Shown one piece after another: positions 6,683 to 14,590 of a DNA stretch of 64,000 bases; positions within the stretch are counted from its first letter, which is position 1, and every line of letters starts with the position of its first letter. The stretch spans positions 1 to 64,000 of IMG/VR virus record IMGVR_UViG_3300020477_001468. One strand, 5' to 3'. A model generated the notes under the pieces. That model was not told where the DNA came from. It saw nothing but the letters and a program-made list of their open reading frames with translations, and made no database searches. The position numbers were made by a program, and so were the translations under genes. Source of the stretch: a virus.

Positions 6683-7677
6683 TATCCTACCATAAAGTCA
6701 TCTGGTAATTGATATTTTAATTGTAATTCCTCTTCAATTCTTTCTAATTCTTGTTGAGCATCATCATACATTTGTCTTCCATTTAATGTTACACCACCTG
6801 GAAGTTGCATACCCTCAAATTTAATTAAATTGGAACCCCATTGCTTTTTAAATAAAGAAGTTGTATATTTCTTTAAAAATATATCATTATAAATTTGTGA
6901 AAATGATCCTGGATCTATAATTTTATAGGCTTCAATTACAAGCCACTTATCAACTTTAGCTTCTTGGTCTGCCCAATCAATATCCAAATATAAACGATCC
7001 ATATGTCGATTATATCTAAATCTTGGTGCTTGATTGAAAATGTCTTCTAATTGAGAAATTCTCCTTTGAGCAAAATCATAATTAATTAAGCTGTTTATAC
7101 CCATATCATAGATGTCATTCAAATGAATTTGATATCGAATATCAAACATATTAACATCTGTCTGAGCATGATCGAAGGGAAAAACCTGTTCTACGCCAAT
7201 TATCGAATCATCTATAGGAATCCATTGATTATCAACATCACCCAAAGTTAAACTTGATACATAGGCTTCTGCACTTGAACTTCCTCCTGTAATTTTTTCT
7301 TCTGCAGTAAAACTACCAGCAGTCTCACCTTCTATTAATTTACCATCAGATTTTTTAATAGTGCGTATGATAAGTGTAGTTGAATCAGTTGTACTTGATA
7401 CAACTGCAGTTGCACCTGAACTGGCGCCAGTAATTGTCTCTCCATCTGTAAACGTACCAGGAGCAGGACTAGCTTTAAGATTCATTGTGGAACCAGTTAC
7501 TTTATGTTTTAGTAAGAGTTTTTGAGTTCCATCAAAATGATAATCCTGAAATACTTGTAAAGCATCGTCAATTCTATCCTCAAGTTGATCATCATCAACA
7601 TTTATTTCAAGAACAGGATGTCCAAGCTGTCGTAAACAAAAGTCTTTTAATGTTTGTCTTGAATTTGGTGTAGCCAT
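6682..7677 (-). CDS. 13: neck protein, T4 gp13-like, with a central insertion
   Basis: 331 aa (T4 gp13 is 309). The N-terminal FCLRQLGHPVLEINVDDDQL and DALQVFQDYHFDG segments, and IDDSIIGVEQVF further on, match gp13. They are separated by about 87 residues (62-148) rich in Gly, Thr and Ser that hold two copies of a GET-ITG-SSGA-type module and that T4 gp13 lacks. The C-terminal half (DIRYQIHLNDIYDM and on) is standard. gp13 joins head and tail. The gene begins the gp13-14-15-16 operon, with genes overlapping or spaced by 2 bases. Confidence 0.9.
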   Translation of the reverse strand: MATPNSRQTLKDFCLRQLGHPVLEINVDDDQLEDRIDDALQVFQDYHFDGTQKLLLKHKVTGSTMNLKASPAPGTFTDGETITGASSGATAVVSSTTDSTTLIIRTIKKSDGKLIEGETAGSFTAEEKITGGSSSAEAYVSSLTLGDVDNQWIPIDDSIIGVEQVFPFDHAQTDVNMFDIRYQIHLNDIYDMGINSLINYDFAQRRISQLEDIFNQAPRFRYNRHMDRLYLDIDWADQEAKVDKWLVIEAYKIIDPGSFSQIYNDIFLKKYTTSLFKKQWGSNLIKFEGMQLPGGVTLNGRQMYDDAQQELERIEEELQLKYQLPDDFMVG

Positions 7678-7704
7678 AGAAATTCCTTATATATTATATA
7701 AGCA

Positions 7705-7712
7705 TATTTATG
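7705..7712 (-). promoter_or_regulatory. candidate T4-type late promoter before gp13
   Basis: Minus-strand CATAAATA, one base from the T4 late consensus, lies 28 bases upstream of the gp13 start and abuts the stop of the upstream gene. AAGGAA near 7684 is the ribosome binding site. Confidence 0.5.
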
Positions 7713-8456
7713 TCATAGCGGTTTGTAGTAATCTATTTGATGTGTTTCAATGACATCTTTCGATCTTAATAGCTGACCATGTAAATCTACATCATATACA
7801 GGAACACCTGTCTCGTTTACATAGTTTTGAAGCATAACTTCCTGACCTTTTAATTGACCTCTTTCATTAATATATTTTTTATATATGTCTGTGCAGTATT
7901 CAAACATAGAATAGTATATTTCCATACTTAATGGATCGCCCCACGCAAAAAAGTTGTTTAATTTAAATTCTTGATTATAACCTGGACATCTTGATTGATA
8001 AATTCCAGGACCATAGTATAATTCAGGTTTTTTTAGCAATAATACATCTGGTCTAATGTTTACTACTATATCATACTTTTCACTTGATTCATTATATAAG
8101 CAAAAAGACTTGTACATACTATACAAGGTGTCAATATAAATTTTTCTTTTTTCAGGCACATTAGATGGTAATTTAGCTGTATAACCATTACATTCAATTC
8201 CAGTATAATAATCTTTTATATCAAAAAAACTCTCAACAACGCACTGCTTTACTAATTCACCATATTGAGTAAGAACATCTTCTTTACTTATATTTTCTTT
8301 TGTGATGGGTAAATCTAAATGAGCATTTTTCCATGAGTCTGTAGAAGTTTTCCAAGTATGAAGATAAATATGTGCATCAGGTAATATGTGTTTAATAGAA
8401 TTGTTAGTATGGCGATATGTTCTCATTTCACCAGACATACAAAGAGCATACTTCAT
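7713..8456 (-). CDS. glycosyltransferase-like protein
   Basis: 247 aa. The start (MKYALCMSGEMRTY) and a central YDIVVNIRPDVLLL segment fit a group of poorly described glycosyltransferase-like proteins in capsule and phage gene clusters that begin with a SGxxRT motif and carry an RxD motif in the nucleotide-sugar site. No classical DxD is seen. AGAGG at 8467-8471 is a good ribosome binding site. It is the leftmost gene of the accessory island and points away from the kinase gene at 8502. Substrate unknown. Confidence 0.45.
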   Translation of the reverse strand: MKYALCMSGEMRTYRHTNNSIKHILPDAHIYLHTWKTSTDSWKNAHLDLPITKENISKEDVLTQYGELVKQCVVESFFDIKDYYTGIECNGYTAKLPSNVPEKRKIYIDTLYSMYKSFCLYNESSEKYDIVVNIRPDVLLLKKPELYYGPGIYQSRCPGYNQEFKLNNFFAWGDPLSMEIYYSMFEYCTDIYKKYINERGQLKGQEVMLQNYVNETGVPVYDVDLHGQLLRSKDVIETHQIDYYKPL

Positions 8457-8501
8457 AAATAAAACCTCTCATATATATATAAAGACTAAAATAATGATCT
8501 A
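8457..8501. promoter_or_regulatory. divergent intergenic spacer with candidate promoters
   Basis: This 45-base, very AT-rich gap separates the leftward glycosyltransferase-like gene from the rightward seven-gene sugar operon. It contains an alternating TA run (8471-8480) with TATATAAA at 8476-8483 and CTAAAATA just after. It must hold at least the rightward promoter, but no element matches the late consensus exactly. Confidence 0.35.
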
Positions 8502-9428
8502 GTGAGTAAATCTATGAAGCAAGTTATTTGTACTGGAACTGCTGTACTTGACCATATTTTTCAACTATCAAAAATACCCCAAACTCCAACAAAGAGTTTT
8601 GCTAAAGATTATACTATTACTAGTGGTGGTAATGCATCAACTGCAGCAATTGCTCTAAGTTGTGCTGGAGGTCGTTCTATTTTTTGGGGTGTCATTGGTG
8701 ATGATTATAATGGAGATTTAATTTTAAAAAATCTTACAAAGTTTAATGTAGATGTCCAAAATGTTCAACGATTACCAGGTGTTAACTCAGGAATATCTAC
8801 TGTTCTGATTGATGATAAAGGTGAACGTCTTGTTATTCATTATAGTGATCAAAAGCTCTTTTCTAATGCTGACTGGCTTCCACTTGAAAGACTTAAAGAA
8901 AGTGATGCTGTACTCGTTGATTGGCGTTGGCCTAAAGGAGCAATGAAAGTTCTAAGCAAAGCTCATGAATTAGGAATTCCTTCTGTCCTTGATGCAGATT
9001 TAAACCCACAAAGTCTTAATGAAGATGTAATAAGTCTCGCTACACATGTTCTTTTTTCTAAACCAGCATTAAAAGAATTTGGAGGTGAGAATATAGTAAC
9101 AGCACTTAAATGTGCTAAAGAACTAAACAAAGGTTGGGTAGGAGTCACAGATGGTTCAGGTGGAACATATTGGTTAGAAACACTTGGAAAGCATTGTGAT
9201 GCTCTACGTCATTTTCCAGCATTTAAAGTAAAGACCTTAAATACTCTTGGTGCAGGAGATGTTTTTCATGGAGTCTTTACGTTATGTTTAGCTGAAGGAA
9301 ACTCTGAAGAAAATGCAATCCGTATTGCTTCTGCTGCAGCAGCCATACATTGTTCAAAAGCTCCATATAGACATAAGTCTATTCCAAATAGAAATAGTAT
9401 TGATAAATTTATAAAAGAAAACGCATGA
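8502..9428 (+). CDS. PfkB-family carbohydrate kinase
   Basis: 308 aa from the GTG at 8502; an ATG at 8514 is an alternative start. It has the two PfkB signatures: an N-terminal substrate-binding SGGNASTAAIAL (41-52) and a C-terminal ATP/anion-hole NTLGAGDVFHG (247-257) with catalytic Asp253. Usual PfkB members have Asp where this has Asn247. Length is normal for the family (ribokinase, sulfofructose kinase and relatives). It heads a rightward operon with an epimerase and a nucleotidyltransferase, so it probably phosphorylates a sugar that is later activated. The specific sugar cannot be told. Confidence 0.85.
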   Translation: MSKSMKQVICTGTAVLDHIFQLSKIPQTPTKSFAKDYTITSGGNASTAAIALSCAGGRSIFWGVIGDDYNGDLILKNLTKFNVDVQNVQRLPGVNSGISTVLIDDKGERLVIHYSDQKLFSNADWLPLERLKESDAVLVDWRWPKGAMKVLSKAHELGIPSVLDADLNPQSLNEDVISLATHVLFSKPALKEFGGENIVTALKCAKELNKGWVGVTDGSGGTYWLETLGKHCDALRHFPAFKVKTLNTLGAGDVFHGVFTLCLAEGNSEENAIRIASAAAAIHCSKAPYRHKSIPNRNSIDKFIKENA

Positions 9429-10126
9429 AACAAAAAATATTACTCACAGGAATTAAAGGCTTTATTGGTCACCATTGCTACAACTATTTAAAAGATGAAT
9501 ATGATATTATAGGTATTGATAATTGCTCAGGACTTGCGCATGATGAAAGAGAAGTTCCATATACACATGAAAACTTACTCACTTGTAAGTTACCTGATGT
9601 TGATGTTGTATTACACTTAGCTGCAAAAGCAGGGGTAAAAGAAAGTTGGGTAAAATTAGAAGATTATTATAATAGCAATGTTGTAGTTACAAAACGTATT
9701 TTTGATCATTATACCAAAGCTAAAATAGTATATGCCTCTAGTTCATCTGTTATAGATTTAATGAGTCCATATGCTATGACAAAAGCAATGTGTGAGACAA
9801 TGGCTCCCTCAAATGCTATAGGCATGAGATTTTTTACTGTATATGGTCCTAGCAGTAGACCAGATATGTTATACAGAATGGCTATGGAAGATAAACTCAC
9901 ATACATAACACAACATCAACGAGACTTTACTCATATTAATACTTTATTACCTTTAATTAAAGCAGTCATTCAAAAAGGTAAAGAAGGACATGTTTATGAA
10001 ATGGGTGAAGGAAATCCAGAAACAGTAGAGCAGTTTTTAAAAAGAATTAATTATACAAAAGATGTTCCTTTCAAAGAAGTAACAGGCGAAAGTGAATATA
10101 CATGTTCTAAACCTTTTACAATATAA
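9425..10126 (+). CDS. NAD-dependent epimerase/dehydratase (extended SDR), short form
   Basis: 233 aa. The Rossmann motif TGIKGFIG (8-15), DVVLHLAAKAGV (60-71), SSSS (105-108) and the catalytic YAMTK (Tyr116, Lys120) mark an extended SDR of the UDP-sugar epimerase type, followed by a MRFFTVYGP segment and the QRDFTHI motif. At 233 residues it is about 80 shorter than normal, mostly through loss in the substrate-binding C-terminal half. It overlaps the kinase by 4 bases. It probably acts on a nucleotide sugar, if active. Confidence 0.85.
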   Translation: MKQKILLTGIKGFIGHHCYNYLKDEYDIIGIDNCSGLAHDEREVPYTHENLLTCKLPDVDVVLHLAAKAGVKESWVKLEDYYNSNVVVTKRIFDHYTKAKIVYASSSSVIDLMSPYAMTKAMCETMAPSNAIGMRFFTVYGPSSRPDMLYRMAMEDKLTYITQHQRDFTHINTLLPLIKAVIQKGKEGHVYEMGEGNPETVEQFLKRINYTKDVPFKEVTGESEYTCSKPFTI

Positions 10127-10130
10127 AATT

Positions 10131-10850
10131 ATGAATATAGTTATACCAATGGCAGGAAAAGGAACTGGTTTTAAAAATTGGAACCGAGATCATCGTTGTT
10201 CCGCTCTTCCTAAACCATTAATTGCAATAAATGGAAAATCAATGATCACACACTCTGTTGAAACATGTGGTCTTGATGGACAATACATTTTTATTATTAA
10301 TAAAGATCATAAACAATTTGGAGTTGAAGATCATCTGAAAAACATTGTACCAGATTGTAAACTCGTAGAAGCTATTGAACCACAATCAGGTCAAGCTACA
10401 GCTGTTTTATTTGCTGAAGAGTTTATTAACAATGATGAATACTTAGTTATACAAAATTGCGATCATAGAAAAGAATGGTCAAAAAATTATGATAAAGAGG
10501 CAGATGGTTGGTTAGGGACACAAGAACTGTCAGGTCCTGAATGGTCTTATGCAAGAATTAATAATGAAGGTTGGGTTATTGAAACAGCTGAAAAAAGAGA
10601 AATATCTAAAAATGCTACTATAGGTATGTTTGCTTGGAAACGTGGAAAAGATTATGTAAAATATTGTAAGCAAATGGTAAAAAGAAATATAAGAGTAAAA
10701 AATGAATTTTATGTGAACCCTGTATATAATCAAGCAATTGCTGATGGTTTAAAATTCAAATTAACTCCTATAGAAACATATTGGTCTTTTGGTTCACCCG
10801 CTAAAGTAGAAAAATATTTAGAATATGTTGCTGGCAATTTCGAACTATGA
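10131..10850 (+). CDS. nucleotidyltransferase (NTP_transferase family)
   Basis: 239 aa from the ATG at 10131. An in-frame ATG at 10092 lies inside the upstream gene and is less likely. The start MNIVIPMAGKGTGF and the LPKPLIAINGKSMI segment are those of sugar-phosphate nucleotidyltransferases. The usual Arg of the GxGxR signature is Gly here (GKGTGF), so either the chemistry differs or another basic residue takes its place. VIQNCDH is the position of the metal-binding Asp. Between epimerase and glycosyltransferase genes, its expected role is making an NDP-sugar from a sugar phosphate. Confidence 0.75.
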   Translation: MNIVIPMAGKGTGFKNWNRDHRCSALPKPLIAINGKSMITHSVETCGLDGQYIFIINKDHKQFGVEDHLKNIVPDCKLVEAIEPQSGQATAVLFAEEFINNDEYLVIQNCDHRKEWSKNYDKEADGWLGTQELSGPEWSYARINNEGWVIETAEKREISKNATIGMFAWKRGKDYVKYCKQMVKRNIRVKNEFYVNPVYNQAIADGLKFKLTPIETYWSFGSPAKVEKYLEYVAGNFEL

Positions 10851-11644
10851 GAGCAATTGTATCCATCTTCATAGATGCAAATCTATATGATGCTAAAGAA
10901 ACGGGCATAATAAACTTTCAACCTGATGCTACAAATCTATACAGAGAACTTAAACCAAAAATCATCAACAATCATGAAACATATGCAAAAAATGTAAATG
11001 CAGATTACTGTTTGTTTCAAGATTCAAAGATGTGGAGTCGGTATCTTCAAAAAATAAAAGATTTGTTTCCAAACATTGCAATGTACAATTATATTAATTA
11101 TTATAAATTTTATATTGCAGAATACATGACAAGATTTTATGATGAAGTATTATATGTTGATTTTGATGCATTTTTTAATACAACAGATAATTTTTTTGAA
11201 GAAAATGACCTATCAAAGTTTTGTGTACAAACCTGGGATATGCCGTACTTCTCTGAATCACCAAGAGATATTGATGTAAATATACCAAAATTAAGATTAA
11301 TGAAGGCTTGGTATTCGCAACAACTATTGGAAAGAGTCTATAATATGAATATTAGTGAATATAATTTGTTTACAGCAAATACAGGTGTGCATGCATATAA
11401 CAAAGATGTTATTAATCAACTAGATTTTTTTAATTGTTTTCAAGAAACTGTAGATACGATTTATGATTATAAAGATGATTGTGCAGAAGATAATGAAGTC
11501 TTTTTTGTAGCAGCAGCTATAAAAAATAATGTACCAATACATTCGTATAACCATAAATGGAATTTTAGCCCTAAACGAAAACCTTATGAAGGTAAAATTT
11601 GTCATTTCACTGTTAAAGAACATATGAAAGGATTCTTTGAGTAA
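10847..11644 (+). CDS. GT-A-fold glycosyltransferase, paralogue family A
   Basis: 265 aa. The segment YINYYKFYIAEYM, a short linker and then EVLYVDFDAFF gives a DxD metal-binding motif in the right place for a retaining GT-A enzyme. The same layout recurs in the genes at 17936, 28516 and 29574. Later NTGVHAY and EDNEVFF fit the acceptor and catalytic side of GT8-like enzymes. It overlaps the nucleotidyltransferase by 4 bases and the oxidoreductase by 8. Donor and acceptor unknown. Confidence 0.6.
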   Translation: MRAIVSIFIDANLYDAKETGIINFQPDATNLYRELKPKIINNHETYAKNVNADYCLFQDSKMWSRYLQKIKDLFPNIAMYNYINYYKFYIAEYMTRFYDEVLYVDFDAFFNTTDNFFEENDLSKFCVQTWDMPYFSESPRDIDVNIPKLRLMKAWYSQQLLERVYNMNISEYNLFTANTGVHAYNKDVINQLDFFNCFQETVDTIYDYKDDCAEDNEVFFVAAAIKNNVPIHSYNHKWNFSPKRKPYEGKICHFTVKEHMKGFFE

Positions 11645-12356
11645 CGCAATAGGCATTATAGGTTTTGGTAGTATAGGTAAAAAATATTACAATCTAATTG
11701 AGGATGGTAAAATTAAAGGTGCTGAAATAGGTGCAGTATGCCGTGATGATTTTATGCACTATAGTGATCTACTTGAATCCAACTATTGTGATATGATTAT
11801 TGTATCTACACCTCATGCATCACATTATGAAATAGGACTAGCGTCATTAGAACTTGGTTACCCAACTCTAATAGAAAAACCAATGTCTATGAATAAACAA
11901 GAATACCAAGAACTAATTGATGCTGGTGCTGTCACATCATTTAGTACAAGATATGCAGGTAAACTTAAAGCTAAAAACCACATATACTGGTCAGTAAATT
12001 GGTATAGAGATGAAGGTTATTATAAAGGTTGGAGAGGAGAATATGATCATATTATATGGAATCAAGCTATTCACAATTTAGATATATTACAATGGTCTTT
12101 TGGAAATCCAATAGTAACGTTTTCTGAGCAAGACAAATATAACATTTTGTGTAAGTTAACTTTTCCAAATGGAATTACATGTGAATATCATGCTAGCACA
12201 AATAAAAAGCAACTCCAATCTACTTTAATCATAGATGGTATAAAACAACCATCACCCACACGTACACCTGACCATAAACAACTTCTGCAAGATTTTGTAG
12301 ATAAGAAATTAAATTCTCCAACTATAGATATAGTTAATTTAATAGAGCAATTATGA
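11637..12356 (+). CDS. Gfo/Idh/MocA-family oxidoreductase, short form
   Basis: 239 aa from the TTG at 11637, whose 8-base overlap with the upstream stop (TTGAGTAA) suggests coupled translation. The Rossmann GFGSIG (9-14), the STPHASH segment (57-63), the EKP motif (80-82) and an IHNLD motif (145-149) carrying the catalytic-site His/Asp are clear. The protein is about 100 residues shorter than normal, and its C-terminal sheet is reduced. Expected activity is NAD(P)-dependent oxidation or reduction of a sugar or sugar nucleotide. Confidence 0.8.
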   Translation: MSNAIGIIGFGSIGKKYYNLIEDGKIKGAEIGAVCRDDFMHYSDLLESNYCDMIIVSTPHASHYEIGLASLELGYPTLIEKPMSMNKQEYQELIDAGAVTSFSTRYAGKLKAKNHIYWSVNWYRDEGYYKGWRGEYDHIIWNQAIHNLDILQWSFGNPIVTFSEQDKYNILCKLTFPNGITCEYHASTNKKQLQSTLIIDGIKQPSPTRTPDHKQLLQDFVDKKLNSPTIDIVNLIEQL

Positions 12357-13069
12357 GTAGCTTGTTTGTATTTGGTGATAGTTTTACTTATGGAATGAAA
12401 GAAAGTGAAACACATTATGAAGAAAAACATGAAGGGCAATTAAAAAATTGTTTTGTAAATTTGATAGGTAAACACTACAATTTAAATGTTGAAAATTATT
12501 CACAACCTGGAACTAGCAATCATATACAAACTGCAGAATTATTTAAAAATCTAATAACAAAGAAAATTAAATCTAATGATGTTGTGATATTTGGAATAAC
12601 ATCTCCTTCAAGAAATCCTGAGGTTCTTGATTATAGAGGAAAATATTATATTGATAGATACTTGTTTAGTTATTTTAACACACTAATGCAAATAAACAAC
12701 TATAGTCAATATTTTCATAAAAATGTTCTTGTACTTAAATTATTTGAAGATCCAGTTGTTCGTCATCATATTGCAGCTACACCTAAACAATATTCTCAAC
12801 AAGATATATTTGATTATATTAAAAATTTAAAACCAACATACTTCATACCTTTTACAACAGTTGATATCTTATTAGATAATTTAAAAGCACTTCCAAACCA
12901 CTTACACCATGAACGCTTAAAGATAGATTCCTCTCATGAAAAATATTTTCAACCTAAAGGACATCCATCAGAAGAAGGTCATATTAAAATTGCTGATTAT
13001 CTTATTAAATACATAGATAAGAATTTTAAAAATTTTATTCCATTAGTAGATCCATTTATATATGATTAA
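12353..13069 (+). CDS. SGNH/GDSL-type hydrolase
   Basis: 238 aa. Block I FVFGDSFTYG (nucleophile Ser in GDS), block III with SQPGTSN, and block V HPSEEGH with the catalytic Asp/His pair at the C-terminus are in order. Such enzymes remove or transfer acyl groups, for example from glycans. It overlaps the oxidoreductase by 4 bases and the radical SAM gene by exactly 8, the same junction seen in the second SGNH/radical SAM pair at 25307. Confidence 0.8.
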   Translation: MSSLFVFGDSFTYGMKESETHYEEKHEGQLKNCFVNLIGKHYNLNVENYSQPGTSNHIQTAELFKNLITKKIKSNDVVIFGITSPSRNPEVLDYRGKYYIDRYLFSYFNTLMQINNYSQYFHKNVLVLKLFEDPVVRHHIAATPKQYSQQDIFDYIKNLKPTYFIPFTTVDILLDNLKALPNHLHHERLKIDSSHEKYFQPKGHPSEEGHIKIADYLIKYIDKNFKNFIPLVDPFIYD

Positions 13070-13910
13070 TGTACCGATACATCGTATTGAACTCAATCCA
13101 ACTGAACTGTGTAATCGTTTATGCAGTTTCTGTCCTAGAGCTTATGACTATCCTAATCTCAATTTAAATATGACAGCTGATACAGCTGAAGAAATAGTTT
13201 TACAAACCAACCAATACACAAACTACATTTGCATTGCAGGACGAGGTGAGCCTTTACTGTGCCCAGAAATAAAAGAAATATGCCAAGTAATGGCATTATA
13301 TAATCGAAAGTTTTACCTTCAGACTAATGGAGATTTTTTAGATAAACATATTCAAGAATTAGATGCAATTATGAATTTAAAGAAACTCCCAAAAAATGGA
13401 CATTGCAAACTATTAGTAAATTGTTATGATGGTGTAGAACAAAAATTAGAAAGACAAGCAAAATGGCAACAATATGCTGCATTAAAAATAACTGCTGCAA
13501 GAGAAGATGATCCAACTTTAGAAGAATACAAATCAAGAATTGCTACAGGTAAGTATGTAAATCGTGGTGGATATTTACCTTGGACTTTTTCACCAGCTGT
13601 TCAAAGTCCTTGTTATATTTTATTTCACAAATGTTATATCAATTGGAATGGAGACATACAGATTTGTTGTCATGATTGGAAGGTAATGAAAAGTTTTGGT
13701 AATATTTTTGATAAACCATTTCAAGAAATATGGGAAGGTGAAGAGTTAATGAAATACAGACTAACTCTTCAACATGCAGGTGGAAGACAAAAATTTGAAG
13801 AATGTAAAAACTGTGATGCTATCCAACAATGGGAAGATACAAAACGATATTATGAATCTTGGGTAAAAAAGAATGTAACTCGAACTCAAGAATGTCCCTC
13901 TTTTGAATAA
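13062..13910 (+). CDS. radical SAM enzyme with C-terminal SPASM domain
   Basis: 282 aa. The CxxxCxxC cluster motif is CNRLCSFC (Cys17, 21, 24), and GRGEP (60-64) takes the place of the GGEP SAM-binding motif. The C-terminal region has Cys184, Cys191, the CC pair 202-203 and CKNC (248-251), a SPASM auxiliary cluster. Such enzymes modify peptides, sugars or other substrates by radical chemistry. It ends the rightward operon, and its last 25 bases overlap the end of the convergent oxygenase gene. Substrate unknown. Confidence 0.85.
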   Translation: MINVPIHRIELNPTELCNRLCSFCPRAYDYPNLNLNMTADTAEEIVLQTNQYTNYICIAGRGEPLLCPEIKEICQVMALYNRKFYLQTNGDFLDKHIQELDAIMNLKKLPKNGHCKLLVNCYDGVEQKLERQAKWQQYAALKITAAREDDPTLEEYKSRIATGKYVNRGGYLPWTFSPAVQSPCYILFHKCYINWNGDIQICCHDWKVMKSFGNIFDKPFQEIWEGEELMKYRLTLQHAGGRQKFEECKNCDAIQQWEDTKRYYESWVKKNVTRTQECPSFE

Positions 13911-14590
13911 CTTCTTATAACTGTTCTTACATAATCTGGTACTTGTTCACATGTTTCAGCAAATGTAAAAGGTTGATTCTTTTTAGACCACTCACTTGTT
14001 CTATTACATCTAATATCAAAACCATGATATATCATATGTACTCTACGCTCATTAGACTTATTTTCAATACGATGATAATTAGACAAGTTAAGTAAACGAG
14101 CCTCTCCAGGTTTCCATGGAACAACTTTGTTTCCTAATATAAAATCACACTCTTCTGGATGATTTAAACTAAAATTAACTGCATCCCCTAACATACAATC
14201 AGTAGAATCTTGGTGTGAGTAAATAATTCCTCCTGGCTCCAACAACATCCATCTTATGCGTTTGTGTCTTTTTACTGGCCAAATATTTTTAAAAAAATTA
14301 TATGTAACATTACATGCATTAGCCATTTTTGTCCAACCAAGTTCTCCATTATGTTCATGGTATTCTTTTGATTCTGTTGAAGTTGTAGCATAAGTACCTT
14401 GTCCATGCAATACTAAACTCTTCCATCCACCATTACTATAGTCTGATCTATGTACAACAAAATCATCAAGAAATGGTTCTATTTCCTCATACATTTCTTG
14501 ATATGGAAATTCAATATCTAATTTTAAATTTGTAAGACCACTTTTAAGTATAGATTCATATTTTTCTAATTCTTCTTTTGTAATCTTCAT
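13886..14590 (-). CDS. aspartyl/asparaginyl beta-hydroxylase-like 2OG-Fe(II) oxygenase
   Basis: 234 aa. WMLLEPGGIIYSHQDST gives an HxD iron site (His126, Asp128). LLNLSNYHRIENKSNERRVHMIYHG gives the distal His173 and the 2-oxoglutarate-binding Arg region (182-183). The layout fits the Asp/Asn beta-hydroxylase cupin family. It overlaps the upstream gene by 35 bases. It may hydroxylate a peptide or small molecule; the substrate is not visible. Confidence 0.65.
   Translation of the reverse strand: MKITKEELEKYESILKSGLTNLKLDIEFPYQEMYEEIEPFLDDFVVHRSDYSNGGWKSLVLHGQGTYATTSTESKEYHEHNGELGWTKMANACNVTYNFFKNIWPVKRHKRIRWMLLEPGGIIYSHQDSTDCMLGDAVNFSLNHPEECDFILGNKVVPWKPGEARLLNLSNYHRIENKSNERRVHMIYHGFDIRCNRTSEWSKKNQPFTFAETCEQVPDYVRTVIRSYSKEGHS

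Noticed and set aside
10092-10130. Earlier ATG for the nucleotidyltransferase
   Set aside because: It lies inside the upstream epimerase gene, and the conserved protein start begins at the ATG at 10131.
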